DNA of 64,000 bases from an uncultured Pleomorphomonas sp. (GCA_937868725.1 CALMMQ010000053.1:29308-93307), one strand, 5' to 3'; positions 38,200-47,145 are shown, counted from the first letter of the stretch. Translations and numbers: made by a program. Notes: generated by a model from the letters alone, not told the origin.

Positions 38200-38283
38200 G
38201 ATCTCGCCCTACCCGATTTGGCGCGGGTTTGACATATCCGGCGGGCGAGGAAAAGACCGCGGCGGCCAAAATCGTGCCGCCCG

Positions 38284-38318
38284 CCCCAGAACGCGACGGC
38301 GCCCGCCGCGTTCTGGGG
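38284..38318 (-). terminator. Hairpin downstream of the aldo/keto reductase
   Basis: Perfect 12-bp arms CCCCAGAACGCG and CGCGTTCTGGGG with an 11-nt loop. The minus strand reads on into a region with TTTT. It lies 13 bp beyond the reductase stop. Confidence 0.75.
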
Positions 38319-38330
38319 CACGGGACGGGC

Positions 38331-39362
38331 TTAGCGCCGCTTGGCGACGCTGGCCGCCCGCTCGGCCCCCTGGCGTTCCAGCATCCAGCCGGGGTATTCG
38401 GCCGGCAGCGCCGACACGGCGTCGAGACGGGCCATCTCCTCGGCCGTGAACGTCAGGTCGCTGGCGGCGATGTTGTCGTCGAGCTGCTCCACCGACTTGG
38501 CGCCGATGATCACCGACGACACGAACGGCTTGTGCAGCACGTAGGCCAGCGCCACGCGGGCCACCGACACGCCGTGCGCCCGGCCGATCTCGGCCATGAC
38601 GTCGATGACGTCGAACGCCCGTTCCTTGTTGACCGGCGGGAAGTCGAAGCTGGCGCGGCGGCCTTCGCCAGCGCCATCGCGGCTGTACTTGCCCGACAGC
38701 AGACCGCCGGCCAGCGGGCTCCACACCATCAGCCCGACCTTCTCCGCCAGCAGCAGCGGCGCGATCTCCCGTTCGAGGTCGCGACCGGCAATGGTGTAGT
38801 AGGCCTGCAGGCTGGCAAGGCGGTCAAGGCCAAGGCGGTCGGCGATGCCGAGCGCCTTCATGATCTTCCAGGCCGACCAGTTGGAAACGCCGACGTAGCG
38901 GACGAGGCCCTCGCGCACCAGATCGTCGAGCGCCCGCACCGTCTCCTCGATCGGCGTCACCGGGTCGACGCCGTGGATCTGGTAGAGGTCGATGTAGTCG
39001 GTGCCGAGGCGCTTCAGGCTGGCCTTGACGCCGTCCATGATGTGACCGCGCGAGGCGCCGCGATCGTTGACGCCCGTGCCGACGGTGCCGAGCACCTTGG
39101 TGGCCAGCACGATATCGGAGCGGGCCCGGCCGGAGGCGCGCATGGCCTTGCCGGTGATCTCCTCCGACAAGCCTTCGGAATAGACGTCGGCGGTGTCGAT
39201 GAAGTTGACCCCCTGATCGAGGGCCCCGGCGACGATGCGGTCGGCGACGCCCTGATCGAGTGTGCCGATGGCCGTCCAGAAGCCCTTGCCGCCGAACGTC
39301 ATGGTGCCCAGGCAGATTTCAGACACCACGAGACCGGTGCCGCCGAGAGTGTTGTAGCGCAT
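38331..39362 (-). CDS. Aldo/keto reductase
   Basis: 343 residues from ATG 39362 (MRYNTLGGTGLVVSEICLGTMTFGG). The catalytic tetrad is Asp56 and Tyr61 (FIDTADVYSEG), Lys89 (VLATKVLG) and His130 (YQIHGVD). ILGAKSVEQL-type NADPH-binding sequence is present as IIGAKSVEQLDDNI near the C terminus. The large AKR7/AKR11-like subclass is indicated. It is divergent from a LysR regulator, which probably controls it. The carbonyl substrate is unknown. Confidence 0.9.
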   Translation of the reverse strand: MRYNTLGGTGLVVSEICLGTMTFGGKGFWTAIGTLDQGVADRIVAGALDQGVNFIDTADVYSEGLSEEITGKAMRASGRARSDIVLATKVLGTVGTGVNDRGASRGHIMDGVKASLKRLGTDYIDLYQIHGVDPVTPIEETVRALDDLVREGLVRYVGVSNWSAWKIMKALGIADRLGLDRLASLQAYYTIAGRDLEREIAPLLLAEKVGLMVWSPLAGGLLSGKYSRDGAGEGRRASFDFPPVNKERAFDVIDVMAEIGRAHGVSVARVALAYVLHKPFVSSVIIGAKSVEQLDDNIAASDLTFTAEEMARLDAVSALPAEYPGWMLERQGAERAASVAKRR

Positions 39363-39590
39363 ACCATCACCTTGATTGCGAGGAACGATGATCCGGCGGC
39401 CGCCACGGACGGCGACCGCCTCGAAATGAGCTGCGAGGGAGCGCAACGCTCCCTTCGCCGTACCGAGATAGAACCTCGATCGTAGCGGCGCTAGCGGCCG
39501 CCAGGGCGACAGTCTATTGAGTTCAACTATATAATCAGCCGTGATATACGAGCTGCGCACCGGCATTCACCCGTCTATCGAGTACCAGCC

Positions 39591-40529
39591 ATGGCCCGCA
39601 CCGACCAGTTTGACGGCGTCAGCGAGTTTCTCACGGTCGTCCGCCGCGGCTCGTTCCGCGCCGCCGCCCACGAGCTCGGCGTCACGCCCGGCGCCGTCAG
39701 CCAGGCGGTCCAGACGCTGGAGCGCCGTCTCGGCCTGCCGCTGTTCCATCGCACCACCCGCCGCGTGGCACTGACCGAGGCCGGCGAGCGCCTGCTCGCC
39801 GACATCCGTCCGGCCACCGAGGCGATCAGCACCGCCTTCGCCAATCTTGCCAACCTCAGCGAACGACCGTCCGGCACGCTGCGCCTGCTCGTCCACCGCA
39901 TCGCCGTACGCGAAGTGCTGGCGCCGGTGCTGCCGGGCTTTCTCGCCGCCTATCCCGACATCCGCGTCGACATCGTCACCGACACCAAGACCGTCGATCT
40001 GGTCGGCGGCGGCTTCGATGCCGGCATCCGCATCGGCGAGTTCATCGATCAGGACATGCTGACGGTGCGCGTCACGCCGCCGTTCACCTGGGGGGTGGCC
40101 GCCGCGCCAGCCTATTACGCCGCCCACGGCAAGCCGGCGCGCCCGGAGGACCTTGCCCACCACACCTGCCTGCGCTTTCGCCTGCCTGATTCGGGCGACC
40201 TCTACCGCTGGGAGTTCGAGCGCGACGGCGCCGCCGTCGCCATCGAGCCTCCCGGCGTGCTGACCACCGACGACACGACGCTGTTGCGCGCCATGGCGCT
40301 GGCCGGCCTCGGCATCACCTACGTCTCGACGCTGCATGTCGCCAGCGACCTCGCGGCCGGCCGGCTTGAGACCTGCCTCGAAAGCTACGCGCCCGCCCGC
40401 GACGCCCTCTACGTTTACTACCCCCGCTCGAGCCGGGTGCAGCCCAAGCTGCGCGTCTTCGTCGACGCCTGCGTCCGGGCCATGCGCGCCCAGGAAAAAC
40501 AACCGGCTGGCGACCGGAGCCGAATCTGA
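39591..40529 (+). CDS. LysR family transcriptional regulator
   Basis: 312 residues. The winged helix-turn-helix is at 8-66 (FLTVVRRGSFRAAAHELGVTPGAVSQAVQTLERRLGLPLFHRTTRRVALTEAG). The effector domain follows (SGTLRLLVHRIAVREVLAPVLPGFLAAYPDIRVDIVTDTKTVDLV...GFDAGIRIG), resembling the DsdC/CrgA-like group. It is divergent from the aldo/keto reductase. In the 228-bp spacer the sequence TTGAGTTCAA (near 39520) could be a small LysR half-site, but the match is too weak to annotate. Confidence 0.9.
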   Translation: MARTDQFDGVSEFLTVVRRGSFRAAAHELGVTPGAVSQAVQTLERRLGLPLFHRTTRRVALTEAGERLLADIRPATEAISTAFANLANLSERPSGTLRLLVHRIAVREVLAPVLPGFLAAYPDIRVDIVTDTKTVDLVGGGFDAGIRIGEFIDQDMLTVRVTPPFTWGVAAAPAYYAAHGKPARPEDLAHHTCLRFRLPDSGDLYRWEFERDGAAVAIEPPGVLTTDDTTLLRAMALAGLGITYVSTLHVASDLAAGRLETCLESYAPARDALYVYYPRSSRVQPKLRVFVDACVRAMRAQEKQPAGDRSRI

Positions 40530-40617
40530 ATCAGTAGATCAACATCAGCGGATCAGCACCTCGCGCGGCGCGGCTGAGATCCTGTTCAAAATGACATTTG
40601 ATGCCAGGGGCATAGGG

Positions 40618-40647
40618 CGAAAAGCCGAATCTGCGTGTCCGGCTTTC
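40618..40647 (-). terminator. Weak terminator downstream of the secreted protein gene
   Basis: AAAGCCG (40621-40627) and CGGCTTT (40640-40646) with a 12-nt loop; on the minus strand a TTTT run overlaps the stem end. It lies about 20 bp beyond the stop at 40664. Confidence 0.5.
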
Positions 40648-40663
40648 CGCGCCGCCGCTCGCC

Positions 40664-41191
40664 TCAGTTGGCCAAAGCGTCCTGCAGTTCCTGCACCAGC
40701 GACGGCGCGCTGCCGAAAAACTCCTTGCGCACCACGTCGTCGATCACGGCCTTGCCGCCCTCGTCCACCACCTTGAACGTCAGGTGGGCGACCGATTCCT
40801 TGGTCTCGCCGTCGAAGCAGGAATAGGGCTTGAAGGTGACGGCGACCTCGGTCACTCCGCCCTTGCCGGCCGTCGGCTGGCCGATCTTGAGGTCGGTGAT
40901 CGGGCAACCATCCTGGCCGCCCTGGATGGGGTCGTAGTCGAACACGCCGGCGCTATCGGCGTCGCCGACCTCCGCCATGTGTTTTTCCACCTTGCCGTAC
41001 AGCGTCCGGAACGACTTGGAGAAGACCTTGATGTGGGTATCGTCGAAATAGTCGCCGCCACCGTCCCCGGTCTCCGAAGCCCAGTTGGCCAGCGTCAGAT
41101 CCATGACCGCCTTGACCGGCGCCACCGCGTCGGCAGCGAGCGCGGGCGTTGCCGCCATCACCAGAGCGAAAGCCAATGTCCTCAGCATCAT
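40664..41191 (-). CDS. Secreted protein of unknown function
   Basis: 175 residues from ATG 41191 (a second ATG follows at once), GGGAG upstream. Signal peptide 1-20 (MMLRTLAFALVMAATPALAA). The mature part is acidic and begins with AVAPVKAVMDLTLANWASETGDGGGDYFDD, a pattern that recalls DUF3828-like periplasmic proteins. Two cysteines, in DGCPITDL and YSCFDG, could form a disulfide. The charged and hydrophobic pattern suggests an alpha/beta lipocalin- or NTF2-like fold. I cannot name its function. It is preceded by a LysE gene on the same strand. Confidence 0.65.
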   Translation of the reverse strand: MMLRTLAFALVMAATPALAADAVAPVKAVMDLTLANWASETGDGGGDYFDDTHIKVFSKSFRTLYGKVEKHMAEVGDADSAGVFDYDPIQGGQDGCPITDLKIGQPTAGKGGVTEVAVTFKPYSCFDGETKESVAHLTFKVVDEGGKAVIDDVVRKEFFGSAPSLVQELQDALAN

Positions 41192-41236
41192 CCGTTCTCC
41201 CGACCGGGGTCACCGTCCCGCGCCACGCTGCCGGCC

Positions 41237-41857
41237 TCAGCGCCAGGCCAGCGAGATGACGGCCAGAATGCCGAAGGCCATGATCACAGCGCCCGAGCCG
41301 CGGCCAATCCATAATATGAATCGCGGCGGCAGACGATGGCGAACATAGGCGACGGTGCCGGCGAGAATGCCCCACCAGACGAGCGAACCGAGGAACACGC
41401 CCACCACCACCACGAGCCGCGCCAGCCCATCCTCCGTATCGGCAAGGCCCAGCCCGGCGAAGAAGATGGCGAACGACAGGATGGTGGCCGGGTTGGCGAT
41501 GGTCAGCAGGAAGGTGGCGGCCACCGTGCCAAGGAGATCGCGCGCCCCGATTTCGGCCGCCGGGCGCGGCCGTTGCGGCCGCATCGACCGCCAGCCGAGC
41601 CACAGCATGGCAAGGCCGCCGAACAGCCGCAGCGGCGCGTCGATGTCGGCGAGCCACGCCGAGAAAGCGGCAAAGCCGGCCGCCGCCAGCCCGGCATAGA
41701 GACTGTCGGCGAACGCCGTGCCGAGGCCGCCGGCCACCCCGGCCCAGAAGCCGCGCTGCAGCGTCCGGTTGATGCACAGCGTGCCGATGGGGCCAAGCGG
41801 CGCGGCGATGGCCAGGCCAAGGGCAACGCCCTTGATGGCGTAGGCGACAAGGCTCAT
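41237..41857 (-). CDS. LysE family amino-acid exporter
   Basis: 206 residues from ATG 41857, AAGGAGG about 10 nt upstream. Six hydrophobic helices with the LysE/RhtB family start AYAIKGVALGLAIAAPLGPIGTLCINRTLQRGFWAGVAGGLGTAFADSLYAGLA and the IANPATILSFAIFFAGLG helix. It exports amino acids or related metabolites; the substrate is unknown. Its first 4 bp overlap the stop of the Lrp gene upstream, so the two are co-transcribed and the regulator probably controls the exporter. Confidence 0.92.
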   Translation of the reverse strand: MSLVAYAIKGVALGLAIAAPLGPIGTLCINRTLQRGFWAGVAGGLGTAFADSLYAGLAAAGFAAFSAWLADIDAPLRLFGGLAMLWLGWRSMRPQRPRPAAEIGARDLLGTVAATFLLTIANPATILSFAIFFAGLGLADTEDGLARLVVVVGVFLGSLVWWGILAGTVAYVRHRLPPRFILWIGRGSGAVIMAFGILAVISLAWR

Positions 41858-42309
41858 GGGCGCGGCCTCCTTGGGACGAAGGGAGCGTCGACCACCGTCG
41901 ACAGGGCGATCATCGTTTCCGAGCGGGCGATCAGTCGCCGTTGCTTGAAGGCATCGAGAAAGGCTTCGACGCCGGCGAGCGAGCCCACCCGCACCTTGAC
42001 GAGATAGTTCCAGGCCCCGGTGACGTGGTGGCACTCGACGATGTCGGGGTGATCGGCCGCCACGGCGCGAAACACCGCCTCCTCGGCATCCGGGGCCAGA
42101 CCGACAAACACGAAGGCCAGCACGCCGGCGCCAAGCGCCTCGGGATCGGCGTCGACGGTGAAGCGCCGCAGCACGCCGCCGCTGGTCAGCCGGCGGATGC
42201 GCTCGTTGACCGCCGAGGTCGACAGTCCGACTTCTCCACCGATGTCGGCCAACGCCCGACGGCTATCCTGCCCGAGGCAAGCGACGATTTTGCGGTCAAT
42301 GTCATCCAT
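41854..42309 (-). CDS. Lrp/AsnC family transcriptional regulator
   Basis: 151 residues. N-terminal winged helix MDDIDRKIVACLGQDSRRALADIGGEVGLSTSAVNERIRRLTSGGVLRRFTV (helix-turn-helix about 18-40), then the RAM ligand domain with AFVFVGLAPDAEEAVFRAVAADHPDIVECHHVTGAWNYLVKV. It overlaps the LysE gene by 4 bp (ATGA). Amino-acid binding by the RAM domain would induce export of that amino acid, a common Lrp-LysE pairing. Confidence 0.93.
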   Translation of the reverse strand: MDDIDRKIVACLGQDSRRALADIGGEVGLSTSAVNERIRRLTSGGVLRRFTVDADPEALGAGVLAFVFVGLAPDAEEAVFRAVAADHPDIVECHHVTGAWNYLVKVRVGSLAGVEAFLDAFKQRRLIARSETMIALSTVVDAPFVPRRPRP

Positions 42310-42557
42310 GCCGCACTATTTGCGTGCATTTATGGATATGTCAATTTATTTTGCTGATGAGAACCGATGCTGCCATATATTTTCCGGCCTAACCTCGCCA
42401 TTGGACGGCGGAATCCATATTTCCGTTTACGTAAGCGTCTCCTCAAATTAGCCCCTTGGCCGGACTGTTCTCGACGCGCCGGTCATGCTACAGCCAGACA
42501 TCCGTGCCACTGCGTAATCGGCAGGCGCGTCCGCTATTTCTGCTCGGAAGGCTTCTC

Positions 42558-43775
42558 ATGGCGAAGATCAAGGTTGCGAACCCGGTCGTCGATCTCGACG
42601 GCGACGAGATGACCCGCATTATCTGGCAGTTCATCAAGGAAAAGCTGATCCTGCCCTACCTCGACATCGAGATCGACTATTACGACCTCTCCGTCGAGAA
42701 CCGCGACGCAACCAGCGACCAGGTGACGGTCGACGCCGCCAACGCCATCAAGAAGCACGGCGTCGGCATCAAGTGCGCCACCATCACGCCCGACGAAGCG
42801 CGCGTGAAGGAATTCAACCTCAAGGAGATGTGGAAGAGCCCCAACGGCACCATCCGCAACATCCTCGGCGGCGTCATCTTCCGCGAACCGATCATCTGCA
42901 AGAACGTGCCGCGCCTCGTACCCGGCTGGACGCAGCCGATCGTCGTCGGCCGCCACGCCTTCGGCGACCAGTACAAGGCCACCGACTTCAAGTTCCCGAC
43001 CAAGGGCACGCTGTCGATCAAGTTCGTCGGCGACGACGGCCAGGTGATCGAGAAGGAAGTCTACAAGGCCCCCGGCGCCGGCGTGGCGCTGGCCATGTAC
43101 AACCTCGACGAATCGATCCGCGAGTTCGCCCGCGCCTCGATGAACTACGGCATCATGCGCAAATGGCCGGTGTATCTTTCCACCAAGAACACCATTCTCA
43201 AGGCCTATGACGGCCGCTTCAAGGACATCTTCCAGGAAGTCTACGAGACCGAGTTCAAGGCCGAGTTCGACAAGCTCGGCATCACCTACGAGCATCGCCT
43301 GATCGACGACATGGTCGCCTCGGCGCTCAAGTGGTCCGGCGGCTACATCTGGGCCTGCAAGAACTACGATGGCGACGTGCAGTCCGACACGGTCGCACAA
43401 GGCTTCGGCTCGCTCGGCCTGATGACCTCCGTGCTGCTGACCCCCGATGGCAAGACCGTCGAGGCCGAGGCCGCCCACGGCACGGTGACGCGCCACTACC
43501 GCGAGCACCAGAAGGGCAAGGAGACCTCAACCAACTCCATCGCCTCGATCTTCGCCTGGACGCGCGGCCTCGCCCACCGGGCCAAGCTCGACGACAACGC
43601 CGCCCTGGCCCGCTTCGCCGCCACCCTCGAGAAGGTGTGCGTCGATACCGTCGAAAGCGGCTACATGACCAAGGACCTGGCGCTGCTGATCGGACCGGAC
43701 CAGAAGTGGCTCACCACCACCGGCTTCCTCGACAAGATCGCCGAGAATCTCGAAACCGAAATGGCCAAATGGTAA
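42558..43775 (+). CDS. icd: NADP-dependent isocitrate dehydrogenase (dimeric type II)
   Basis: 405 residues from ATG 42558 ([31 protein letters not shown]), AAGG 7 nt upstream. This is the eukaryotic-like type II form typical of alphaproteobacteria. Substrate-binding serine and arginine residues lie in [20 protein letters not shown], the metal-binding Asp residues in ENRDATSDQ and [30 protein letters not shown], and the NADP-site [16 protein letters not shown]. It oxidises isocitrate to 2-oxoglutarate. A strong terminator follows. Confidence 0.97.
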   Translation: MAKIKVANPVVDLDGDEMTRIIWQFIKEKLILPYLDIEIDYYDLSVENRDATSDQVTVDAANAIKKHGVGIKCATITPDEARVKEFNLKEMWKSPNGTIRNILGGVIFREPIICKNVPRLVPGWTQPIVVGRHAFGDQYKATDFKFPTKGTLSIKFVGDDGQVIEKEVYKAPGAGVALAMYNLDESIREFARASMNYGIMRKWPVYLSTKNTILKAYDGRFKDIFQEVYETEFKAEFDKLGITYEHRLIDDMVASALKWSGGYIWACKNYDGDVQSDTVAQGFGSLGLMTSVLLTPDGKTVEAEAAHGTVTRHYREHQKGKETSTNSIASIFAWTRGLAHRAKLDDNAALARFAATLEKVCVDTVESGYMTKDLALLIGPDQKWLTTTGFLDKIAENLETEMAKW

Positions 43776-43814
43776 GCAGCCGTGCGCCTGCCCGGCTGAC
43801 CTGATGGAGCATCG

Positions 43815-43848
43815 ACGGCCGGCGGTCACTCCGCCGGCCGTTGGTCTT
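43815..43848 (+). terminator. Terminator after icd
   Basis: Perfect 11-bp arms ACGGCCGGCGG and CCGCCGGCCGT around TCACT, followed by TGGTCTTGT. It lies 40 bp beyond the icd stop. Confidence 0.82.
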
Positions 43849-44007
43849 GTGGCGCCAACCGACAATTTCTGGTGACAACGGATACGCCCAAACGTAGTCT
43901 TGCCGGTGGTGCCGGTATTGCTCGGTCACCGGCCGGTCCGTTCGCAGCGGCAACGTATCCGTCTGCAGTCACCGGAAACCGGCGCAACAATCTTTCGGAG
44001 GAACGAC

Positions 44008-44196
44008 ATGGCCCACAAGTTCGAGATCAAGAAGAACAAGGCCGGCGAGTTCGTCGCCTACTTCAAGTACAATGGCGAGACCATCTTCTGGACCGAGGGC
44101 TACAAGTCCAAGGCCTCGGCGATCAACGCCATCGAGTCGATCAAGAAGAACGGGCCGGGGGCTCCGACCGACGACACCACGGTCGAAACCGCCTGA
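44008..44196 (+). CDS. yegP: YegP family (DUF1508) protein
   Basis: 62 residues from ATG 44008, preceded by GGAGG. Sequence MAHKFEIKKNKAGEFVAYFKYNGETIFWTEGYKSKASAINAIESIKKNGPGA is one DUF1508 repeat; E. coli YegP carries two, so this is a single-repeat form. The family is a small beta-alpha fold of unknown function. A palindrome after the gene may terminate it and the convergent VOC gene. Confidence 0.9.
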   Translation: MAHKFEIKKNKAGEFVAYFKYNGETIFWTEGYKSKASAINAIESIKKNGPGAPTDDTTVETA

Positions 44197-44205
44197 CGTC
44201 GTTTC

Positions 44206-44236
44206 GCCCGCCGGCGCCACCGTGGTTCCGGCGGGC
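44206..44236. terminator. Bidirectional terminator-like hairpin between yegP and VOC genes
   Basis: GCCCGCCGG (44206-44214) and CCGGCGGGC (44228-44236), perfect 9-bp arms, 13-nt loop. It sits between two convergent stops (44196 and 44241). Confidence 0.6.
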
Positions 44237-44240
44237 ACCA

Positions 44241-44609
44241 TCAACCGGTGACGGCAAACACCCTGATGCGGTGACCGTCGGGGTCGGCGATCATGAACGA
44301 CCGGCCGAAGTCCATGTCGACGGGGGCTTGCAGGATCGTCGGGCTGAACTTGTCCCAGGCGGCCGCTACCGCATCGACCTCGGCCGGAGCCTTGACGGCA
44401 ATGCCGATTTCCGACCCGCCGGGCGCACCGGCCGTGGCCGGCTCGACGGTGGCCTTCGACCACAGCCCCAGCTTGACCCCGCCCTCCAGCACGAACAGCG
44501 AGAAAGTCGGCGCCGTCTCCACCGGCGCCACGCCGAGGATCTGCTCATAGAAGGCCGCGCTTGCCAGGGGATCGGCGACGTGCAGCAGGTAGTACGTGGG
44601 ATGGGGCAT
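44241..44609 (-). CDS. VOC (glyoxalase/dioxygenase) superfamily protein
   Basis: 122 residues from ATG 44609, AGGAGAG upstream. The vicinal oxygen chelate fold is indicated by HVADPLASAAFYEQILGVAPVETAPTFSLFVLEGGVKLGLWSK and the closing DFGRSFMIADPDGHRIRVFAV. The DPDGH motif and a few acidic positions resemble PhnB-like members. A catalytic metal triad is not obvious. Possible roles are glyoxalase, fosfomycin-type binding or general ligand binding, and none can be chosen. Confidence 0.87.
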   Translation of the reverse strand: MPHPTYYLLHVADPLASAAFYEQILGVAPVETAPTFSLFVLEGGVKLGLWSKATVEPATAGAPGGSEIGIAVKAPAEVDAVAAAWDKFSPTILQAPVDMDFGRSFMIADPDGHRIRVFAVTG

Positions 44610-44686
44610 CAGACTCTCCTGTCGTTGTGACAGGCAGAGACTAGACCGCCATGCTGCCAAATTTTGTCAGCAGTCTGACCTGACAT

Positions 44687-45175
44687 TCAGGAGCGGGATT
44701 GCCGGGCCTTCCAAGCCGCCTTGTCGGCCGCCTCACGCGTCGCCCGTTGCGGATCACTGTTGTGGTAGAGCGAGACGCAATCGTTCTCCGCATAGCCGAG
44801 CGCGGCATAGAAGGCGAGAACGCCGAGATTTTCCCGTCGGACCAGCAGGTTGACCTTGGGCACCCCCTCGCCCCGACACCAGGCCTCGGCCGCCCGCACC
44901 AGCGCCTCGCCGACACCGCGCCGGCGTTGTTCGGCGGCGACGCCGAGATAGTAGATGGCGCCGCGATGGCCATCATGACCGACCATCACCGCTCCGGCCA
45001 GCACGCCGCCACGCCGGGCCACCAGCACGCGGGCATTGGCGTGATGATCGGCCAGGGCAAAGTCGGCGGCCGCGTCGTTCCACGGCCGCGTCAGGCCGCA
45101 GGCCGTCCACAGCGCTACCACCGCCGTCATGTCCTCGCCCGTCGCCGTCTCGATCGCCAGTGCCGCGTCCGTCAC
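44687..45175 (-). CDS. GNAT family N-acetyltransferase (YpeA-like)
   Basis: 162 residues from a GTG start at 45175. The GNAT acetyl-CoA loop is visible as YYLGVAAEQRRRGVGEALVRAAEAWC (R/Q-x-x-G-x-G/A), preceded by the substrate strand VLVARRGGVLAGAVMVGHDG, and the C-terminal LAFYAALGYAENDC. This resembles the acetyltransferase YpeA. The acceptor is unknown. The PadR regulator lies upstream on the opposite strand. Confidence 0.9.
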   Translation of the reverse strand: MTDAALAIETATGEDMTAVVALWTACGLTRPWNDAAADFALADHHANARVLVARRGGVLAGAVMVGHDGHRGAIYYLGVAAEQRRRGVGEALVRAAEAWCRGEGVPKVNLLVRRENLGVLAFYAALGYAENDCVSLYHNSDPQRATREAADKAAWKARQSRS

Positions 45176-45330
45176 CTGCCGCCGTACCTTTCCGCCCGGA
45201 TCGTCGCCGGACCATTGGCCTGTTCCAGCATGGCCACCGCGGCGAGGTCAAGGTCCGTCGCCCCGGGAACGTCGCCGTGGCTGGGACCATTCACGTGACC
45301 GTGATCGGGCTGCCCTTGCGAATAGACGTA

Positions 45331-45357
45331 TTTCGATATATCTAATTCATATCGAAA
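45331..45357. promoter_or_regulatory. Palindromic operator upstream of the PadR gene
   Basis: TTTCGATAT (45331-45339) and ATATCGAAA (45349-45357) are perfectly complementary 9-bp arms around a 9-nt spacer, with an internal TCGATATATC. It ends 16 bp before the PadR start codon. The spacing and sequence fit an autoregulatory PadR binding site. Confidence 0.75.
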
Positions 45358-45373
45358 CACACAGGAGCAGTTC

Positions 45374-46111
45374 ATGCACATCCATCCTCATCACCATGGC
45401 GACCGCCATCCCCCCCATCATCGTCACCGGGACGCGTTTGCCGATTTCGACGCCCCCGTCGACGTCTTCGCCGACGACAACCTCGCCCCCGACGAACGCT
45501 TCGGCGAAGCCGAGCGTGACCACCGCTGCGGCGGCCGGCACGGCAACCGCGAACGCCTGATGGCGCCGCGCGGCCCCTTCAGCGGCCCGTCCGGTCATGG
45601 CGACCGTGGCCCGCACGATCACGGCCCGTTCGGCCGTCCTGGCCGACCCGGTCGCGGCGGACGCTTCTTCGAGAACGGCATGCTCCGGCTCGTCATCCTG
45701 GCCCTGGTCGCCGAGGCGCCGCGCCACGGCTATGAAGTGATCAAGGAGATCGAGGAGCGCACCGGCGGCGCCTATTCGCCCAGCCCCGGCGTCGTCTATC
45801 CGACGCTGACGCTGCTCGAGGAAACCGGCGAGATCGAAGCCGCCGCCTCCGAGGGCAACAAGCGTCTCTACTCGATCACCGACAAGGGCCGGCAGACCGT
45901 CGAAGACAACCGCGCCGCCATCGACGCCGTACTGAAGCGCTTCGCCGATGCCACGCGGGCACCCAACCGCAACCCGCGCCTGATCCGGGCCATCGAGAAC
46001 CTGCGCCTCTCCCTGCGTCTCAAGGGCGAAGCCGGCGAGCTCGACGCCGAGCGCATGTCGCGACTGATCGACCTGCTCGACGCGACGGCGCGCCAGATCG
46101 ACGAGATCTGA
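45374..46111 (+). CDS. PadR family regulator with histidine-rich N-terminal extension
   Basis: 245 residues, CAGGAG before the ATG. Residues 1-18 (MHIHPHHHGDRHPPHHRH) contain nine histidines, and 19-95 form a Gly/Arg/Pro/His-rich linker. The PadR winged helix begins at about 101 (MLRLVILALVAEAPRHGYEVIKEIEERTGGAYSPSPGVVYPTLTLLEETGEIEAAASEGNKRLYSITDKGRQ) with the family wing EGNKRLYSIT, followed by C-terminal dimerisation helices. The layout matches the nickel-responsive PadR NfeR (YqjI) of E. coli, which also has a His-rich N terminus. A palindrome lies just upstream. No ferric reductase gene is adjacent here, so the target may be only itself or the divergent GNAT gene. Confidence 0.87.
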   Translation: MHIHPHHHGDRHPPHHRHRDAFADFDAPVDVFADDNLAPDERFGEAERDHRCGGRHGNRERLMAPRGPFSGPSGHGDRGPHDHGPFGRPGRPGRGGRFFENGMLRLVILALVAEAPRHGYEVIKEIEERTGGAYSPSPGVVYPTLTLLEETGEIEAAASEGNKRLYSITDKGRQTVEDNRAAIDAVLKRFADATRAPNRNPRLIRAIENLRLSLRLKGEAGELDAERMSRLIDLLDATARQIDEI

Positions 46112-46114
46112 GCC

Positions 46115-47050
46115 TCAGTCAGCCAGCCCGAGGGCGGCGAACACGGCCGGCGGCAATTCGCCCAGCGCCCCGTGCGTGGCCAGCGCCGCCCGCGCCCCCA
46201 GCATGCCGACAGCGACGGCGGCGCGCAAATCGCGGCCGCAGGCCAGTCCCAGCAGCGTGCCAGCGATCTGGGCATCGCCGACGCCGGTGACGTCGGCCAC
46301 CGCCACCGGCTCCGGCACCAGTTCGTCAAGCGCCTCGCCATCGAGCACGGCGATCGGCTGGGCGCCACCGGTGACCACGGCCGCGCGCGCGCCCAGGCGG
46401 CGCAACGCCTCCGCCGCCTCGCGCGGCCGGCTCGCTTCGAAGCCGACCAGCCGGGCCACCGATGGCAGGTTGCACACCACCGTGCTGCCGTGGCCAAGCA
46501 GCGGCAGCAGCTTCGGCGCCTTGGCCCGCGAAATGGCATCGACCACGAGATTGCGGCCATGGCGCTCGGCCAGCGCCGTGAGCGCGGCGACGGGAATGTT
46601 GGCGTCGGCAAACACCACCGGCTCGGCCCCTGCGGTCAGCAGCGCCGGCGGCAGCACGAAGTCATCGTAGATCCAGAGGTCGGACACGGCGGCGATCATC
46701 TCGCCGTCGTCGTCGTGGATGGCGAGATAGGTGCCGGTGCGCCGGCCGGGCGCCGTCGCCACACCGCTCACATCGACGCCGGCCGCCGCCAGACTGCTGA
46801 CCAGCTCGCGCCCGGAAGCGTCGTCACCGACCACCGAGGCAAATGCGGTGACCGCCCCGGCCCGTCCTACCAGCGTGGCGACGTTGCGCGCTACGCCGCC
46901 GGGCCGGTACCACACCTCGCCCGGGCACGATGTCGCTGGTTCGAACCGACCGCTCGGCCGGCCGAGCACATCCATGTGACAGCCGCCGACGATGACGATC
47001 GGCCGCTGGCCGCTCAACCGATTCTTGCCCGCGAACCCAACGTTTTCCAC
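46115..47050 (-). CDS. psuK: PfkB family sugar kinase, probable pseudouridine kinase
   Basis: 311 residues from GTG 47050, with GGGAAA upstream (a TTG at 47119 is possible but lies within a TTGACA promoter element). The PfkB fold has PGGVARNVA (50-58), the catalytic aspartate at about 259 in VADVTGVGDAQIAGTLLG (GVGD for GAGD), and AVVTGGAQPIAVLDG. PsuK-specific blocks are shared with E. coli PsuK: IVIVGGCHMDVLG, CPGEVWYRPGGVARN, HDDDGEMIAAVSD and VVFADANI. It would phosphorylate pseudouridine to pseudouridine 5'-phosphate for PsuG, encoded 4.3 kb away. A perfect LexA-type box is just upstream of the start. Confidence 0.78.
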   Translation of the reverse strand: MENVGFAGKNRLSGQRPIVIVGGCHMDVLGRPSGRFEPATSCPGEVWYRPGGVARNVATLVGRAGAVTAFASVVGDDASGRELVSSLAAAGVDVSGVATAPGRRTGTYLAIHDDDGEMIAAVSDLWIYDDFVLPPALLTAGAEPVVFADANIPVAALTALAERHGRNLVVDAISRAKAPKLLPLLGHGSTVVCNLPSVARLVGFEASRPREAAEALRRLGARAAVVTGGAQPIAVLDGEALDELVPEPVAVADVTGVGDAQIAGTLLGLACGRDLRAAVAVGMLGARAALATHGALGELPPAVFAALGLAD

Positions 47051-47077
47051 GATTTCCCGCTGCCTTCCAGCCCCTCT

Positions 47078-47092
47078 GAACGTCCCGTGAAC
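47078..47092. promoter_or_regulatory. Perfect alphaproteobacterial SOS (LexA) box upstream of psuK
   Basis: GAAC-GTCCCGT-GAAC, an exact GAAC-N7-GAAC direct repeat, the LexA operator form of Hyphomicrobiales. It lies 28 bp upstream of the psuK GTG and 124 bp before recA. A minus-strand TTGACA (47119-47114) places a psuK -10 region over this box. Confidence 0.65.
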
Positions 47093-47145
47093 AGAGCAGA
47101 ATTTCACGCGATTTGTCAACAGGATGATGTCGCGCTTGCCAAAGG

